Assembly: GCF_030546745.1 (NCBI RefSeq)
Contig: NZ_JAUOPD010000004.1
Location: forward strand, 1-64,000
Reading direction: 5' to 3'
Source: Thalassotalea sp. 1_MG-2023
GTDB lineage: Bacteria > Pseudomonadota > Gammaproteobacteria > Enterobacterales > Alteromonadaceae
Length of the DNA: 64,000 nucleotides
Within the stretch, counting starts at the first letter, position 1, and every line of letters begins with the position of its first letter. The notes under the pieces are model-generated. The model was not told the DNA's origin. It saw nothing but the letters and a program-made list of their open reading frames with translations, and made no database searches. Of this stretch, positions 40,753-49,090 are shown piece by piece. The translations under genes and the position numbers were made by a program.

Positions 40753-41133
40753 TTATCTAGCAAATAAACAGTTAGCGAGTGTTTTTTGAATAGCGACAAT
40801 GTCGTCACCTTTTCTTAGTTCTCTGCTGATTGGCGTATCGTGACCAGAAATATAAATTTTTAAATCTGAGTCGAGATCAAAGTGGCCGGCGCTTTCAATT
40901 TTAAAGTGAGTAATTGCTTTATATGGCACTGAGTGATATTCAACTTTACTACCTGTTAGGCCTTGTTTATCAATTAAAATTAATCGATCACTGGTGAAAA
41001 TAAATTTATCACGAATTAATTTAAATCCAAGTTCAATGGTTTCATTGTTTGCTAAAATAGGTGAGAGCTCTTCGGCTAGCTCATTTACATCAACCTGTGA
41101 TGCATTACCCATTAATCCTGATAAAAAGCCCAT
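40753..41133 (-). CDS. Bacterial PH-domain protein
   Basis: A 126-residue soluble protein that is nearly all a bacterial pleckstrin-homology domain (bPH type): FIFTSDRLILIDKQGLTGSKVEYHSVPYKAITHF. No membrane segment. Function unknown. It converges with alr and is followed upstream by yjbQ in the same orientation. Confidence 0.8.
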   Translation of the reverse strand: MGFLSGLMGNASQVDVNELAEELSPILANNETIELGFKLIRDKFIFTSDRLILIDKQGLTGSKVEYHSVPYKAITHFKIESAGHFDLDSDLKIYISGHDTPISRELRKGDDIVAIQKTLANCLFAR

Positions 41134-41180
41134 AAAATTTCCTTGTTATTGATGAGTTGTCATCAATACCATAAAACAAA

Positions 41181-41600
41181 TTATTGTCCTTGAATAGTGG
41201 CGATGATGGTTCTTGCTTCTGCGAAATTGCGGTGTTCACCAAGATACACCCCTTGCCAAGTACCTAGGTTTAACCTTCCATGGGTAATAGGAATAGATAC
41301 GCTACTACCTAACGTACTCGCTTTTATATGTGCTGGCATATCGTCAGCGCCTTCGTAAGTGTGTTGATAATACGGCGCATTTTCGGGAACAAAGGCATTA
41401 AAGTGGCGTTCTAAATCTTCTCTTACTGTTATATCCGCGTTTTCATTAATGGTTAAAGAGGCAGAAGTATGTTGAATGAAAAGATGTAACAAACCGCATT
41501 CAATGGTTGATATGTGCGGTAAGTGGTCTGTTATTTCATCAGTGATCAAATGAAACCCTCGTGATTTTGCGGGTAGCTGAAATGTTTTTTGTTGCCACAT
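41181..41600 (-). CDS. yjbQ: YjbQ-family protein (secondary thiamine-phosphate synthase type)
   Basis: A 139-residue UPF0047/YjbQ protein. Conserved blocks are [20 protein letters not shown] and [13 protein letters not shown]. Members show weak thiamine-phosphate synthase activity when overproduced; the physiological role is open. It begins 8 nt downstream of the metR stop. Confidence 0.9.
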   Translation of the reverse strand: MWQQKTFQLPAKSRGFHLITDEITDHLPHISTIECGLLHLFIQHTSASLTINENADITVREDLERHFNAFVPENAPYYQHTYEGADDMPAHIKASTLGSSVSIPITHGRLNLGTWQGVYLGEHRNFAEARTIIATIQGQ

Positions 41601-41608
41601 AATATTGA

Positions 41609-42484
41609 TTACTTAAGTTCTTTAAAAGATTGTCGAATTAACGGAAGCACACTTCCAACCAACGCTGATAAATCTGATTGCTGTTGATACACTAATGATA
41701 GTGTTTTTTTCATAGGATGTTGAGTTATCCTTTTTACCTCTAATTGTTTTTGCCACGAAAAGCTATGAATTAACCAATCGGGTAACACGGCAATACCTAA
41801 ACCAGCGGCCACCATTTGAGCCATTGAGTGACTATGATGAACCTGTTTAATTTGCTTTGGCGTAATTTTATTTGGCAATAGTACTTGAGTAAACACATCA
41901 AGTTCGGCCGTAGGAACAGGGTAAGTTAACAATACTTCATGACTGAAATCAGAAGCTGTTAATGCTGCTTTGTTAGCTAATTTATGGTTTTTCGGTAGAA
42001 CAACTAATAATTCAAATTCGCCAATTTCTTCCACTTGATATTTATTGGAGAACTTAGTTTGGTCTGAAAAGCGCAAGTCGGCTTTGTTATCATCTTCACC
42101 GAAATAGCTGTCGATGATTTCTAATTGAACATTGTTCTCTTGTTCAATCTTGCTGATGACCGGGCTAAGCCATTGAAAGCACGCATGACAATCTATTGCT
42201 AACGATAACGTTTGATGTGGCGCGCGTCCTCCTTTTAATAGGGCAATTGTTTCATCAACACTCGGTAATACTTTTAACGCGAGCGCTAAAATAGCTTCGC
42301 CTTGAGCACTGAATTTTATTGGGTGCGTGTTTCGATGGAACAAACTGGCACCTAGACGATGTTCTAGTTCTTTTATTTGATGAGATAACGCAGATTGACT
42401 CATAAATAATTCATTGGCTGCACGTCGAACGGTGCCGTGCACAGACAGCATATGCACGGTTTTTAAATGTTTTATTTCCAACAT
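41609..42484 (-). CDS. metR: LysR-type activator of methionine genes, MetR
   Basis: A 291-residue LysR regulator with N-terminal winged helix ([26 protein letters not shown]) and a periplasmic-binding-like effector domain, for homocysteine in MetR. It is divergent from metE with a 106-bp gap, the classical metR-metE layout, and is of typical length (slightly shorter than the 317 of E. coli). Confidence 0.93.
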   Translation of the reverse strand: MLEIKHLKTVHMLSVHGTVRRAANELFMSQSALSHQIKELEHRLGASLFHRNTHPIKFSAQGEAILALALKVLPSVDETIALLKGGRAPHQTLSLAIDCHACFQWLSPVISKIEQENNVQLEIIDSYFGEDDNKADLRFSDQTKFSNKYQVEEIGEFELLVVLPKNHKLANKAALTASDFSHEVLLTYPVPTAELDVFTQVLLPNKITPKQIKQVHHSHSMAQMVAAGLGIAVLPDWLIHSFSWQKQLEVKRITQHPMKKTLSLVYQQQSDLSALVGSVLPLIRQSFKELK

Positions 42485-42555
42485 ATGAAATTATTTCCTC
42501 TTCCAGTGAAAAATATGCGTTATTCAACATGACTAATTTTTGATTATATATGTTT

Positions 42556-42571
42556 AAACATCTAGACGTCT
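42556..42571. promoter_or_regulatory. MetJ operator (two adjacent met boxes)
   Basis: AGACGTCT (42564-42571) is the exact MetJ consensus 8-mer. The directly preceding 8-mer AAACATCT matches at 6 of 8. Two adjacent boxes suit cooperative MetJ binding. They sit 20 bp upstream of the metE start and overlap its predicted start-site region. Confidence 0.8.
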
Positions 42572-42590
42572 ATAATTAAAAGGAGAAAAC

Positions 42591-44843
42591 ATGCGTATTC
42601 ACAACCTAGGATTTCCACGCATAGGTAAACAACGCGAATTAAAATTTGCCCTAGAGGCATATTGGCAAAACAATATCTCTCAACAAGAGTTATTAAAAGT
42701 TAGTCACGACATTAGAAAAGAGAACTGGTTGTTACAAGCTGAGGCTGGCGTTGATTTATTGCCTGTTGGCGATTTTGTTCATTATGATCACGTGCTAACC
42801 ACAAGCTTAATGTTGGGTGTTATTCCTGAACGTTTTTCTCACACACTTGATGCGCTTGATCTAGAGTTTCAAATTGCACGCGGTAAAAGTGCAACAAGTT
42901 GTGGTTGTGCCGCTAGTGATATGACTAAATGGTTTGACACAAATTATCATTACCTTGTGCCAGAACTGGCAGAAAACCAAACATTCACTGCTGACGCATC
43001 AAGGTTACAAGCACAAATAAACCAAGCAAAAACGAATGGCTATAACATAAAGCCGGTAATACTTGGCCCTGTTACCTATTTATATTTAGCGCAAAATAGT
43101 GAAGCTAATATTAAGCATTTACCTAAGTTACTTGAAGCTTACAACGATATATTTCTGCAAATAGCACACACTGGCGTTGAATGGGTACAAATTGACGAGC
43201 CTATTTTATCGTTAGAAATTGGCCAAGAATGGCAACAGGCTATTAAAACAGCGTACCAGAAATTACAACCAGGTGACATTAAATGTTTATTAACGACATA
43301 TTTTGGCAGTGTAGAGCCGCATATAGATTTGATTGCATCACTCCCTGTTCATGGTTTGCATGTTGACACTGTTGCTGAACCATTTAATGTTCAAGAGCTC
43401 GTCGCTAAATTACCAAATGATTGGGTTATCTCATTAGGGGTTGTTGATGGTAGAAACATTTGGAAAAGCCATTTAAGTAAGGTTTATCAATGGCTAAACC
43501 CGCTATATCAGCAGTTTCAAGAGCGCTTATGGATAGCACCAAGTTGCTCGCTATTACACAGCCCGGTAGATCTTGAATCTGAACAGTCACTTAATACTGA
43601 GATACAGCAATGGTTGGCGTTTGCGAAACAAAAATGCCAAGAGCTCGCATTACTAAAAACTGCGCTATTGACACAAAATACCGCAGCGTTAGATGACTAC
43701 TCTAAGCCCGTTAATGAAAAACTCGCTTCAATTTTATGTCGTAATGCATGGGTAGAAAGGCGCGTTGATGGGTTAGCGTTTGATGACTATACGCGTAACG
43801 CGAACTTTGAAGATCGCAAGAAAATTCAGCAAAAACATCTCGATTTACCACTGTATCCAACGACCACTATTGGTTCATTTCCGCAAACAAAAGGTCTTCG
43901 TAAACTTCGATCTGACTGGCGAAAAGGAACCATTGATGATGTACATTACCAAGAAAGTATCTTTGAAGAAATAAAACAAGCGGTTCAGATACAGGAAGAT
44001 ATTGGCCTGGATGTGCTAGTTCATGGAGAGGCTGAACGCAATGATATGGTTGAATATTTCGGAGAGCAGCTAGAAGGGGTTACCTTTACTCGATTTGGTT
44101 GGGTACAAAGCTATGGTTCACGGTGTGTTAAACCACCGATTATTTATGGTGATGTAGCGCGTAAGCAGCCAATGACCACAACATGGCTCACCTATGCGCA
44201 GTCGTTAACTCAAAAGCCGGTTAAAGCAATGTTAACGGGGCCAATCACCATTTTGTCATGGTCGTTTGTACGCGAAGATAAACCCAGAGCAACCGTTGCT
44301 AAGCAAATTGCATTAGCCATTGCTGATGAAGTTACAGATTTAGAAAATGCAGGATTAAACATTATTCAGATTGATGAGCCTGCAATAAGAGAAGCGATGC
44401 CGCTCAAAAAAAGCCAATGGCAACAGTACTTTAACTGGGCAACAAAATGCTTTCGCCTAACGGTGGCAAACGCCAAAAATAGTACGCAAATACATACGCA
44501 TATGTGTTATTCAGAGTTTAACGAAATTTTGCCGGCTATTAGTAGTTTAGACGCAGACGTTATCACCATTGAAACGTCGCGCTCTAACATGGCGTTACTT
44601 GGCGCATTTGAACAACAAAGATATCCAAATGATATTGGCCCTGGTGTTTATGATATTCATTCCCCGAATGTGCCAACGGTTGACTGGATTAAAACATTGA
44701 TCAACAAAGCTGAGCATTATATCGAGAAAGAAAATATATGGGTGAACCCTGATTGTGGTTTGAAAACTCGACAATGGCAAGAAACAAAGCTTGCACTTAA
44801 AAACATGGTGACTGCAGCACAAGAATTAAGACAAGAAAGTTAA
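42591..44843 (+). CDS. metE: Cobalamin-independent methionine synthase
   Basis: A 750-residue MetE that transfers methyl from 5-methyltetrahydrofolate (polyglutamate) to homocysteine. The N-terminal repeat domain (NLGFPRIGKQRELKFALE) and catalytic C-terminal domain are both complete. Zinc ligands lie in HTHMCYSEF, VHGEAERNDMVEYF and NPDCGLKTR. A strong AAGGAG ribosome site precedes the ATG. The gap to metR carries a MetJ operator and a likely MetR half-consensus (TGAA-N5-TTCC, 42486-42498). Confidence 0.98.
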   Translation: MRIHNLGFPRIGKQRELKFALEAYWQNNISQQELLKVSHDIRKENWLLQAEAGVDLLPVGDFVHYDHVLTTSLMLGVIPERFSHTLDALDLEFQIARGKSATSCGCAASDMTKWFDTNYHYLVPELAENQTFTADASRLQAQINQAKTNGYNIKPVILGPVTYLYLAQNSEANIKHLPKLLEAYNDIFLQIAHTGVEWVQIDEPILSLEIGQEWQQAIKTAYQKLQPGDIKCLLTTYFGSVEPHIDLIASLPVHGLHVDTVAEPFNVQELVAKLPNDWVISLGVVDGRNIWKSHLSKVYQWLNPLYQQFQERLWIAPSCSLLHSPVDLESEQSLNTEIQQWLAFAKQKCQELALLKTALLTQNTAALDDYSKPVNEKLASILCRNAWVERRVDGLAFDDYTRNANFEDRKKIQQKHLDLPLYPTTTIGSFPQTKGLRKLRSDWRKGTIDDVHYQESIFEEIKQAVQIQEDIGLDVLVHGEAERNDMVEYFGEQLEGVTFTRFGWVQSYGSRCVKPPIIYGDVARKQPMTTTWLTYAQSLTQKPVKAMLTGPITILSWSFVREDKPRATVAKQIALAIADEVTDLENAGLNIIQIDEPAIREAMPLKKSQWQQYFNWATKCFRLTVANAKNSTQIHTHMCYSEFNEILPAISSLDADVITIETSRSNMALLGAFEQQRYPNDIGPGVYDIHSPNVPTVDWIKTLINKAEHYIEKENIWVNPDCGLKTRQWQETKLALKNMVTAAQELRQES

Positions 44844-44869
44844 TCGTACACGCGATTAACTTCTATTTT
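44837..44869 (+). terminator. Terminator overlapping the metE stop
   Basis: Stem aagttaatcg / cgattaactt, 6-nt loop, followed by ctatttt. The stem includes the TAA of metE. Confidence 0.7.
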
Positions 44870-44878
44870 GGATAGTAT

Positions 44879-44905
44879 AATAAAGCCTTGTAAAAAGGCT
44901 TTATT
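44879..44905 (-). terminator. Terminator after cheX
   Basis: Stem aataaagcct / aggctttatt between convergent metE and cheX; it overlaps the cheX stop codon. Confidence 0.6.
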
Positions 44906-45368
44906 ATTTATCGAAACTAAATTCGATATACGCTTTACCTTCTGGCGCGCTCAGTGAAATAATAACAATAGGGCCGTCTGCTTTATGGTTAATTGTATGG
45001 TTATTGCCAGACACAACCATAGGAGTTGCCATATCAAATTCGAAGCCTTTTTCGCTTAGCATTCTTTTGGCGCCACCTGTTACCATATTGGTAATTTCAC
45101 CGACTAAGTCGGTAATTTCTTCATTGACTTCGTCAGGTGCTTCGCCAACCATATTTTTCATGGTTGCTAATGCTAATGGAGCATCAAATGTAATAGATAA
45201 CGAGCCTTTTGTTTGCTCACTCACCATACCAATTAGACCTGATACGTCGCCCATGGCTACTTCATTTTTCTTAAGCTTAGGCTTTTCTGGGGTCAATTCC
45301 ATCTGAGCCATTGTTGACATTACATTTAGCATTGACGATAAAAATGGGTTAATAAACTCTACATTCAT
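44904..45368 (-). CDS. cheX: CheX-type chemotaxis phosphatase
   Basis: A 154-residue CheC/CheX/FliY-family protein that dephosphorylates CheY-P in characterised members. The catalytic E-x-x-N signature is seen in LVGEITNMVTGGAK. The frame extends to a GTG at 45413, but the ATG at 45368 gives MNVEFINPFLSSMLNV, matching CheX N-termini. It is a stand-alone gene, not in a chemotaxis cluster. Confidence 0.85.
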   Translation of the reverse strand: MNVEFINPFLSSMLNVMSTMAQMELTPEKPKLKKNEVAMGDVSGLIGMVSEQTKGSLSITFDAPLALATMKNMVGEAPDEVNEEITDLVGEITNMVTGGAKRMLSEKGFEFDMATPMVVSGNNHTINHKADGPIVIISLSAPEGKAYIEFSFDK

Positions 45369-45619
45369 GAAGGTACTCAAAGCCTTATCAGTTCTAGTAT
45401 TCTGATTTTGCACATATAATTAGTAAATGTAAATCGAGAATACCAATTGTTATTCTAAGATACTAGCAACTTTATGCGCTTTGGCAAAAGTTATGTAAAC
45501 ATTTACTTCAGATTCTTGAAAATTCACATTAATTACCTAGTTGCCTGTAAGTATCGACGAGTATTGCTAATTTTACCAATAATAGTATGAAAATTTTATT
45601 ATTTATCTGTTAGTAACCA

Positions 45620-46054
45620 TTATTGGCAATCTATGCAGGCACCGTGTGCTTCTACAATTTGATGATGCACCGTGAAACCTTTTTGTCCAGCCATTTCTTT
45701 TAATGCCATATCAAAATCATTAGATTGAATTTCTTCAACTAAACCACATTTATCACATATTAATAATTGTACAGGGTGGTTACAGTCACCAAAGTGATGA
45801 CATAAAACGAAGGCATTAATCGATTCAATTTTATGCACAAACCCTTGTTGGCTGAGAAAGTCTAGTGCACGATAAATCGTTGCAGGCTTTGCAGCGGGGT
45901 CGGTTTCTTTAAGTTCATCAAGTAAATCATAAGCGCCTACAGCTTTATTTCTATCTGCTAATAATTTAAATACTTGCTCTCTCGTTGGAGTAAACCTAAC
46001 TTCTCTTTTTAAACAATAGGCTTTTGCTTGCTCTAACAATTTTTCAATATTCAT
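45620..46054 (-). CDS. zur: Zinc uptake regulator Zur (Fur family)
   Basis: A 144-residue Fur-family repressor. The winged helix is at about 15-85 (RFTPTREQVFKLL, KPATIYRALDFLSQQG). The histidine-rich FVLCHHFGDCNH and the zinc-binding pairs CDKCG and CIDC follow. The spacing and the CHHFGDC stretch fit Zur rather than Fur. It is divergent from the truncated dusA. Confidence 0.87.
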   Translation of the reverse strand: MNIEKLLEQAKAYCLKREVRFTPTREQVFKLLADRNKAVGAYDLLDELKETDPAAKPATIYRALDFLSQQGFVHKIESINAFVLCHHFGDCNHPVQLLICDKCGLVEEIQSNDFDMALKEMAGQKGFTVHHQIVEAHGACIDCQ

Positions 46055-46195
46055 TACATTATCGATATTTTCACTGTTTTAAATGAGTCTACCATAGAGA
46101 AAAAATGTTACCCAGCGTTTCAATGAAAACTCTTTAAATGATTGTTAATACATAGCGATTATTTTGCTTTTTCTGTATTTAGAGACGATGTTCTT

Positions 46196-46224
46196 TTGTT
46201 TAACGCATATAAAAAACGTATAAT
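46196..46224 (+). promoter_or_regulatory. Promoter of the interrupted dusA gene
   Basis: -35 TTGTTT (46196-46201), 17-bp spacer, -10 TATAAT (46219-46224). It lies about 60 bp upstream of the dusA ATG and now points into the prophage left end. Confidence 0.75.
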
Positions 46225-46292
46225 TACTGCAGAAGTAGCCTGATATCTTAAGAGGCTGACGTAATACTTTTATAGGCTGTTAATTAAACGTT

Positions 46293-46349
46293 ATGATTTC
46301 TCATAAACTATCCGTTGCCCCTATGCTTGATTGGATGGATTTTCAGTAA
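46293..46349 (+). pseudogene. dusA: 5' fragment of dusA, interrupted by the prophage
   Basis: ATG at 46293 reads MISHKLSVAPMLDWMDFQ then stop. SVAPMLDW is the conserved N-terminus of tRNA-dihydrouridine synthase A, normally followed by TDRHCR or similar. Similarity ends after the DW codons at about 46335-46338, so the reading frame runs into foreign DNA. The remainder of dusA should lie beyond the right end of the element, outside this window. Many prophages integrate at exactly this conserved site. Confidence 0.88.
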
Positions 46350-46434
46350 ATACAATGGTTGCAGCAAGTTATGGTGTACCTACGGTGTACGTTAGAAAAA
46401 TCTAAGTTATACAATTTAACTTTTAGTACACCAT
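46320..46434. repeat. Prophage left attachment site region with arm-type repeats
   Basis: The dusA core (about 46320-46338) is followed by ATGGTGTAC (46371-46379), GGTGTAC (46384-46390) and the inverted copy GTACACCAT (46426-46434). Short repeats this close to an att core resemble integrase or Cox arm-binding sites. The exact att core cannot be defined without the right end. Confidence 0.65.
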
Positions 46435-46598
46435 TTTAAAAATTACCTCTATAAACTTTATTTAAATCAAAGACAGCTTATTTAACAGCTGTAAATACAA
46501 CTGTTTAAATTTACAGTATTTATTGAATCAATTAACTTTACATAGTAAATTAATGAATCATATTATTGTATGCAATTTAAATTATAGAAGGATTAACG
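46435..46598. other. AT-rich left-end region of the prophage
   Basis: About 165 bp without ORF. It contains an inverted repeat CTGTAAAT...ATTTACAG (about 46489-46519). An AAGGA ribosome site for the next small ORF ends it. No promoter could be assigned with confidence. Confidence 0.4.
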
Positions 46599-46745
46599 AT
46601 GAGTACCCAAAGCGAACAATTGAACAAAAACAATGAAGATGATAAAGCTTTAGAAAAAGAAGATGCGGCAGCGAATACAGCCACTAACAATGAAACTGAA
46701 CCGGAAGTTGACGGCCGAAAGGGCGGGGGCGGCGTTAAAACATAA
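46599..46745 (+). CDS. Small acidic peptide with Gly-rich tail (48 aa)
   Basis: ATG at 46599 with AAGGA 7 nt upstream. The product is 48 residues: a strongly acidic, Asn/Ala-rich first part (NKNNEDDKALEKEDAAAN) and then the abrupt tail EVDGRKGGGGVKT. There is no signal peptide, Cys or membrane helix. The leader-plus-Gly-rich-tail look recalls peptide precursors, but no modification enzyme or peptidase-transporter is nearby. It is 12 nt upstream of a polytopic membrane-protein gene and probably co-transcribed. Family not recognised. Confidence 0.6.
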   Translation: MSTQSEQLNKNNEDDKALEKEDAAANTATNNETEPEVDGRKGGGGVKT

Positions 46746-46757
46746 CGAGCTACGTCG

Positions 46758-47285
46758 ATGTATTTAGATTTAATTACAGATAAAATAACAATACAAGCGT
46801 TAAGTGTAGTTATAACATTTCTTTACCTTGTTGCCTTCATTTTATCAGCGAAAAACTGGCGGTCATCTCCGTCGGTTTTTCTTTTATCATGCATATTATT
46901 TGTAAATTTCTTTATTGCCAACAATAGCCTTTATGGCTTGCTATTTGAAGAACGTGATATACCCACAGAGGTATATTATCTAAATTGGCTGCGTGACGAT
47001 GTTATTAGCATTATAGCAACGATATTAAGCCACCTTATTCTAAGAGTAAAAGTTCAAAAAATAACAGTGTTCGCACTTTGGGTATTAGTTATAAACACAG
47101 TCATGTATGCAACAATGCATATAGACATAGTAGTATTGAACAATAGAACAGAACCTTGGTGGTTATGGGGCATCTATTCTGTTGTTGTTAACACCGTTGA
47201 GTTTATTGTTGCTGTGCTAATAATTGCTTTCCAATTATTGACAAATAATACAAAAAACAAGCAAAGGAGTGATTATGGGATATGA
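46758..47285 (+). CDS. Polytopic membrane protein of the prophage left-end cassette
   Basis: A 175-residue protein with about five hydrophobic helices (about 15-30, 38-57, 84-96, 102-120, 137-162) and no recognised family. It overlaps the next gene by 11 nt if that one starts at 47275, so the two are translationally coupled. A membrane protein between attL and the repressor is well placed for superinfection exclusion or host modulation, which is inference only. Confidence 0.6.
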   Translation: MYLDLITDKITIQALSVVITFLYLVAFILSAKNWRSSPSVFLLSCILFVNFFIANNSLYGLLFEERDIPTEVYYLNWLRDDVISIIATILSHLILRVKVQKITVFALWVLVINTVMYATMHIDIVVLNNRTEPWWLWGIYSVVVNTVEFIVAVLIIAFQLLTNNTKNKQRSDYGI

Positions 47286-47595
47286 TGCATTTGTTGCACT
47301 TTTAATAGTGGCAGCAATTTTCCTGTTAGTTTTTTATAAAAAATTGGAAAAACTACTTGATAATAAAGTAGATGAGCAACGGAAAAGAAAAGAAATAACT
47401 GAACACGCACATAGTTTAGTAATGGATATAGGCAACATTTTAGAAAATCACGAGGGTATAGATCAGTATCAAAATCTAAAACCCAAGTTAGAACAACTTA
47501 AACGCTATTATCGAAACAACGATAACCTAAACGTTGTACCAATTGACAGAGAACAGCAAACGGAAAAAGAACCTGTACAATTGAGAGTTGTTTAA
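47275..47595 (+). CDS. Single-pass membrane protein with cytoplasmic coiled coil
   Basis: ATG 47275 follows AAAGGAG by 5 nt and is preferred to the in-frame GTG at 47269. The product is about 106 residues: an N-terminal helix (YDAFVALLIVAAIFLLVFY) and then a charged helical tail (KKLEKLLDNKVDEQRKRKEI). It overlaps the upstream membrane-protein gene, suggesting a two-component membrane complex. A terminator follows at 47611. Confidence 0.6.
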   Translation: MGYDAFVALLIVAAIFLLVFYKKLEKLLDNKVDEQRKRKEITEHAHSLVMDIGNILENHEGIDQYQNLKPKLEQLKRYYRNNDNLNVVPIDREQQTEKEPVQLRVV

Positions 47596-47610
47596 ATAAC
47601 ATTAACTAAG

Positions 47611-47634
47611 AGTCGGCATCAGCTGACTTTTTTG
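47611..47634 (+). terminator. Terminator after left-end cassette genes
   Basis: Stem agtcggc / gctgact (one G-T pair), 4-nt loop, T run. Confidence 0.75.
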
Positions 47635-47663
47635 TTTATGGCTTCATTTAAATAAGGAAAGTT

Positions 47664-48377
47664 ATGTCAAAAATTAGATGTGAGGTGTGCAAGGGTAAGA
47701 GTACGCCGCGTTGTGAAAAGTGCTTGCTACTTGAAGATAAGAAAGAGAAAAGCTTATCCACTACGATGAAAATAGTAAGCTGGTTTTTCGGTGTTGGTTG
47801 GGCAATATATGGTTTGCAAATAGCATTGAATACAAACATTATTGGCGGTTCATTAATTGTCATAGCTAGTTTAATTGTTATTCCATTTACTAGAAAAATA
47901 GTTAACAAATGGATGATGAAAAAAGACAATACTCTAAGTATTAATGATGGAAACGCCTTTGCTTTAGCAATTGTCAGTTTTGTTATTTATGAAGTGTTTT
48001 TTTCTCCACCTCCTACACCCGAGGAGTTAGCAGCTAATGCAGAAAGAGCAAAAATAATAGCAAAAGAAAAGCAGGAAAAAGAGAAAGCAGAAATAGCTGC
48101 TGATCGAGAAAGACAATGTCAGGAGAAAATAGCACCTTACCTTCAGGCAGAAATTTATGTTAAATATCAATTAAAGTCACCGGCTACAGCAGACTTTCCA
48201 TCCTTTAATAAGAAACGAGTTGAGTATTTAGGAGATTGCACTCACAGAGTACGTTCCTATGTGGACTCTCAAAATTCTTTTGGGGCTATTGTTAGAACGC
48301 AGTATCTGGTTGAATTGAAACGAGGGGAAACCCAACACGATTGGGAATTAATTGATTTGCAGTTTCAAACCCAATAA
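47664..48377 (+). CDS. Zinc-ribbon membrane protein of unknown function
   Basis: A 237-residue protein. It has an N-terminal CxxC pair of pairs (CEVCKG and CEKC, residues 6-20), three hydrophobic helices (about 38-55, 58-76, 95-115), a Lys/Glu-rich coiled segment (130-155) and a C-terminal globular domain (YVKYQLKSPATADFP to LIDLQFQTQ). The VKxxLKSPATADFP motif occurs in many small phage and bacterial exported proteins of unknown function. AAGGAAAG ribosome site. It is the last + gene before the convergent repressor. Confidence 0.6.
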   Translation: MSKIRCEVCKGKSTPRCEKCLLLEDKKEKSLSTTMKIVSWFFGVGWAIYGLQIALNTNIIGGSLIVIASLIVIPFTRKIVNKWMMKKDNTLSINDGNAFALAIVSFVIYEVFFSPPPTPEELAANAERAKIIAKEKQEKEKAEIAADRERQCQEKIAPYLQAEIYVKYQLKSPATADFPSFNKKRVEYLGDCTHRVRSYVDSQNSFGAIVRTQYLVELKRGETQHDWELIDLQFQTQ

Positions 48378-48379
48378 AA

Positions 48380-48406
48380 AAAACCGCTAGATTTAGCGGT
48401 TTTTTA
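48380..48406. terminator. Bidirectional terminator between 47664 gene and repressor
   Basis: Stem aaaaccgcta / tagcggtttt with T runs on both strands, between convergent stops. Confidence 0.88.
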
Positions 48407-48419
48407 TTTAAGAAAAAGT

Positions 48420-48920
48420 TCAACCTGTTTTTTCAGAGAAATCCAAATGATGTTGGTGTTGTGGCATCTTTTGAAGTAGTGACTTAACATCTTTTAAAAT
48501 AGAGCTGCTACAGGTATCAAAGCCTATTTTATCGTCCTTAGTGAATTTAGGTTCTAACCATCCCAAATGACAAAACCATATCAAGCTATCCTCAACAGTT
48601 CTCATAAACTGCTGATCGAACTCTTCTTGCGCCAATATTTGATTAGTTAAAGCCACATCTGGTGCTTCATCACCTGGTGCAATTTGCCCAAAACTAGGGT
48701 CAGTCTTACCTGTCATAAACCAAAGAACATATTGATGACAATTAGAATTAGAAAGAATTCTCTCTAGATTTACCCCAGATATTTCACTTTGATTTTGTTC
48801 GTACTTTTTATAAGTACTTTCAGGAATACCAACTAATTGAGCAAATTTAGATTGACTCAAATCAACCGATGTACGAATTTTTTTTAATTTTTCGTAAATT
48901 TCCATTTGACACCCGCCCAT
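48420..48920 (-). CDS. CI-type phage repressor
   Basis: A 166-residue protein with N-terminal HTH (VDLSQSKFAQLVGIPESTYKKYEQNQ) and a C-terminal part without the S24 protease Ser-Lys pair that I can recognise. It is the lysogeny repressor by position. The frame offers ATG 48920, only about 6 bp after a TATAAC -10-like box (possible leaderless start), and ATG 48905 (161 residues). Three related operator-like sequences lie between it and the divergent gene at 49091. A RecA-cleaved mode of induction is not supported by a visible protease domain. Confidence 0.8.
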   Translation of the reverse strand: MGGCQMEIYEKLKKIRTSVDLSQSKFAQLVGIPESTYKKYEQNQSEISGVNLERILSNSNCHQYVLWFMTGKTDPSFGQIAPGDEAPDVALTNQILAQEEFDQQFMRTVEDSLIWFCHLGWLEPKFTKDDKIGFDTCSSSILKDVKSLLQKMPQHQHHLDFSEKTG

Positions 48921-48924
48921 ATCT

Positions 48925-49042
48925 GGTTATATAGTTTCAGCACGAACCAAAAGTGGTTACAAACAAGTATTGTGAGAGCCATTAAAGGTTATATCGGTGC
49001 CGTATATTGCTTATAGAACAAGATATTAGCACTGATATAACC
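48925..49042. promoter_or_regulatory. Repressor operator region
   Basis: GGTTATATCGGTGC (48987-49000) and GCACTGATATAACC (49029-49042) are inverted copies of each other (13 of 14). A third, partial copy GGTTATATAG is at 48925-48934. The three related sequences lie in the divergent control region and probably bind the CI-type repressor, the AlpA-like protein, or both. Confidence 0.7.
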
Positions 49043-49090
49043 ATATAAGAACCCGTAAAAGGTAAAAAGGATATCAAAAGGGATAACGAT

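Noticed and set aside
42485-42590. SAM or cobalamin riboswitch upstream of metE
   Set aside because: The gap is only 106 bp, is explained by MetJ/MetR sites, and shows no riboswitch-like conserved core.
46599-46745. Lanthipeptide or microcin precursor
   Set aside because: The Gly-rich tail is suggestive, but there is no Cys, no double-Gly leader cleavage site of the usual kind and no maturation or export gene nearby.
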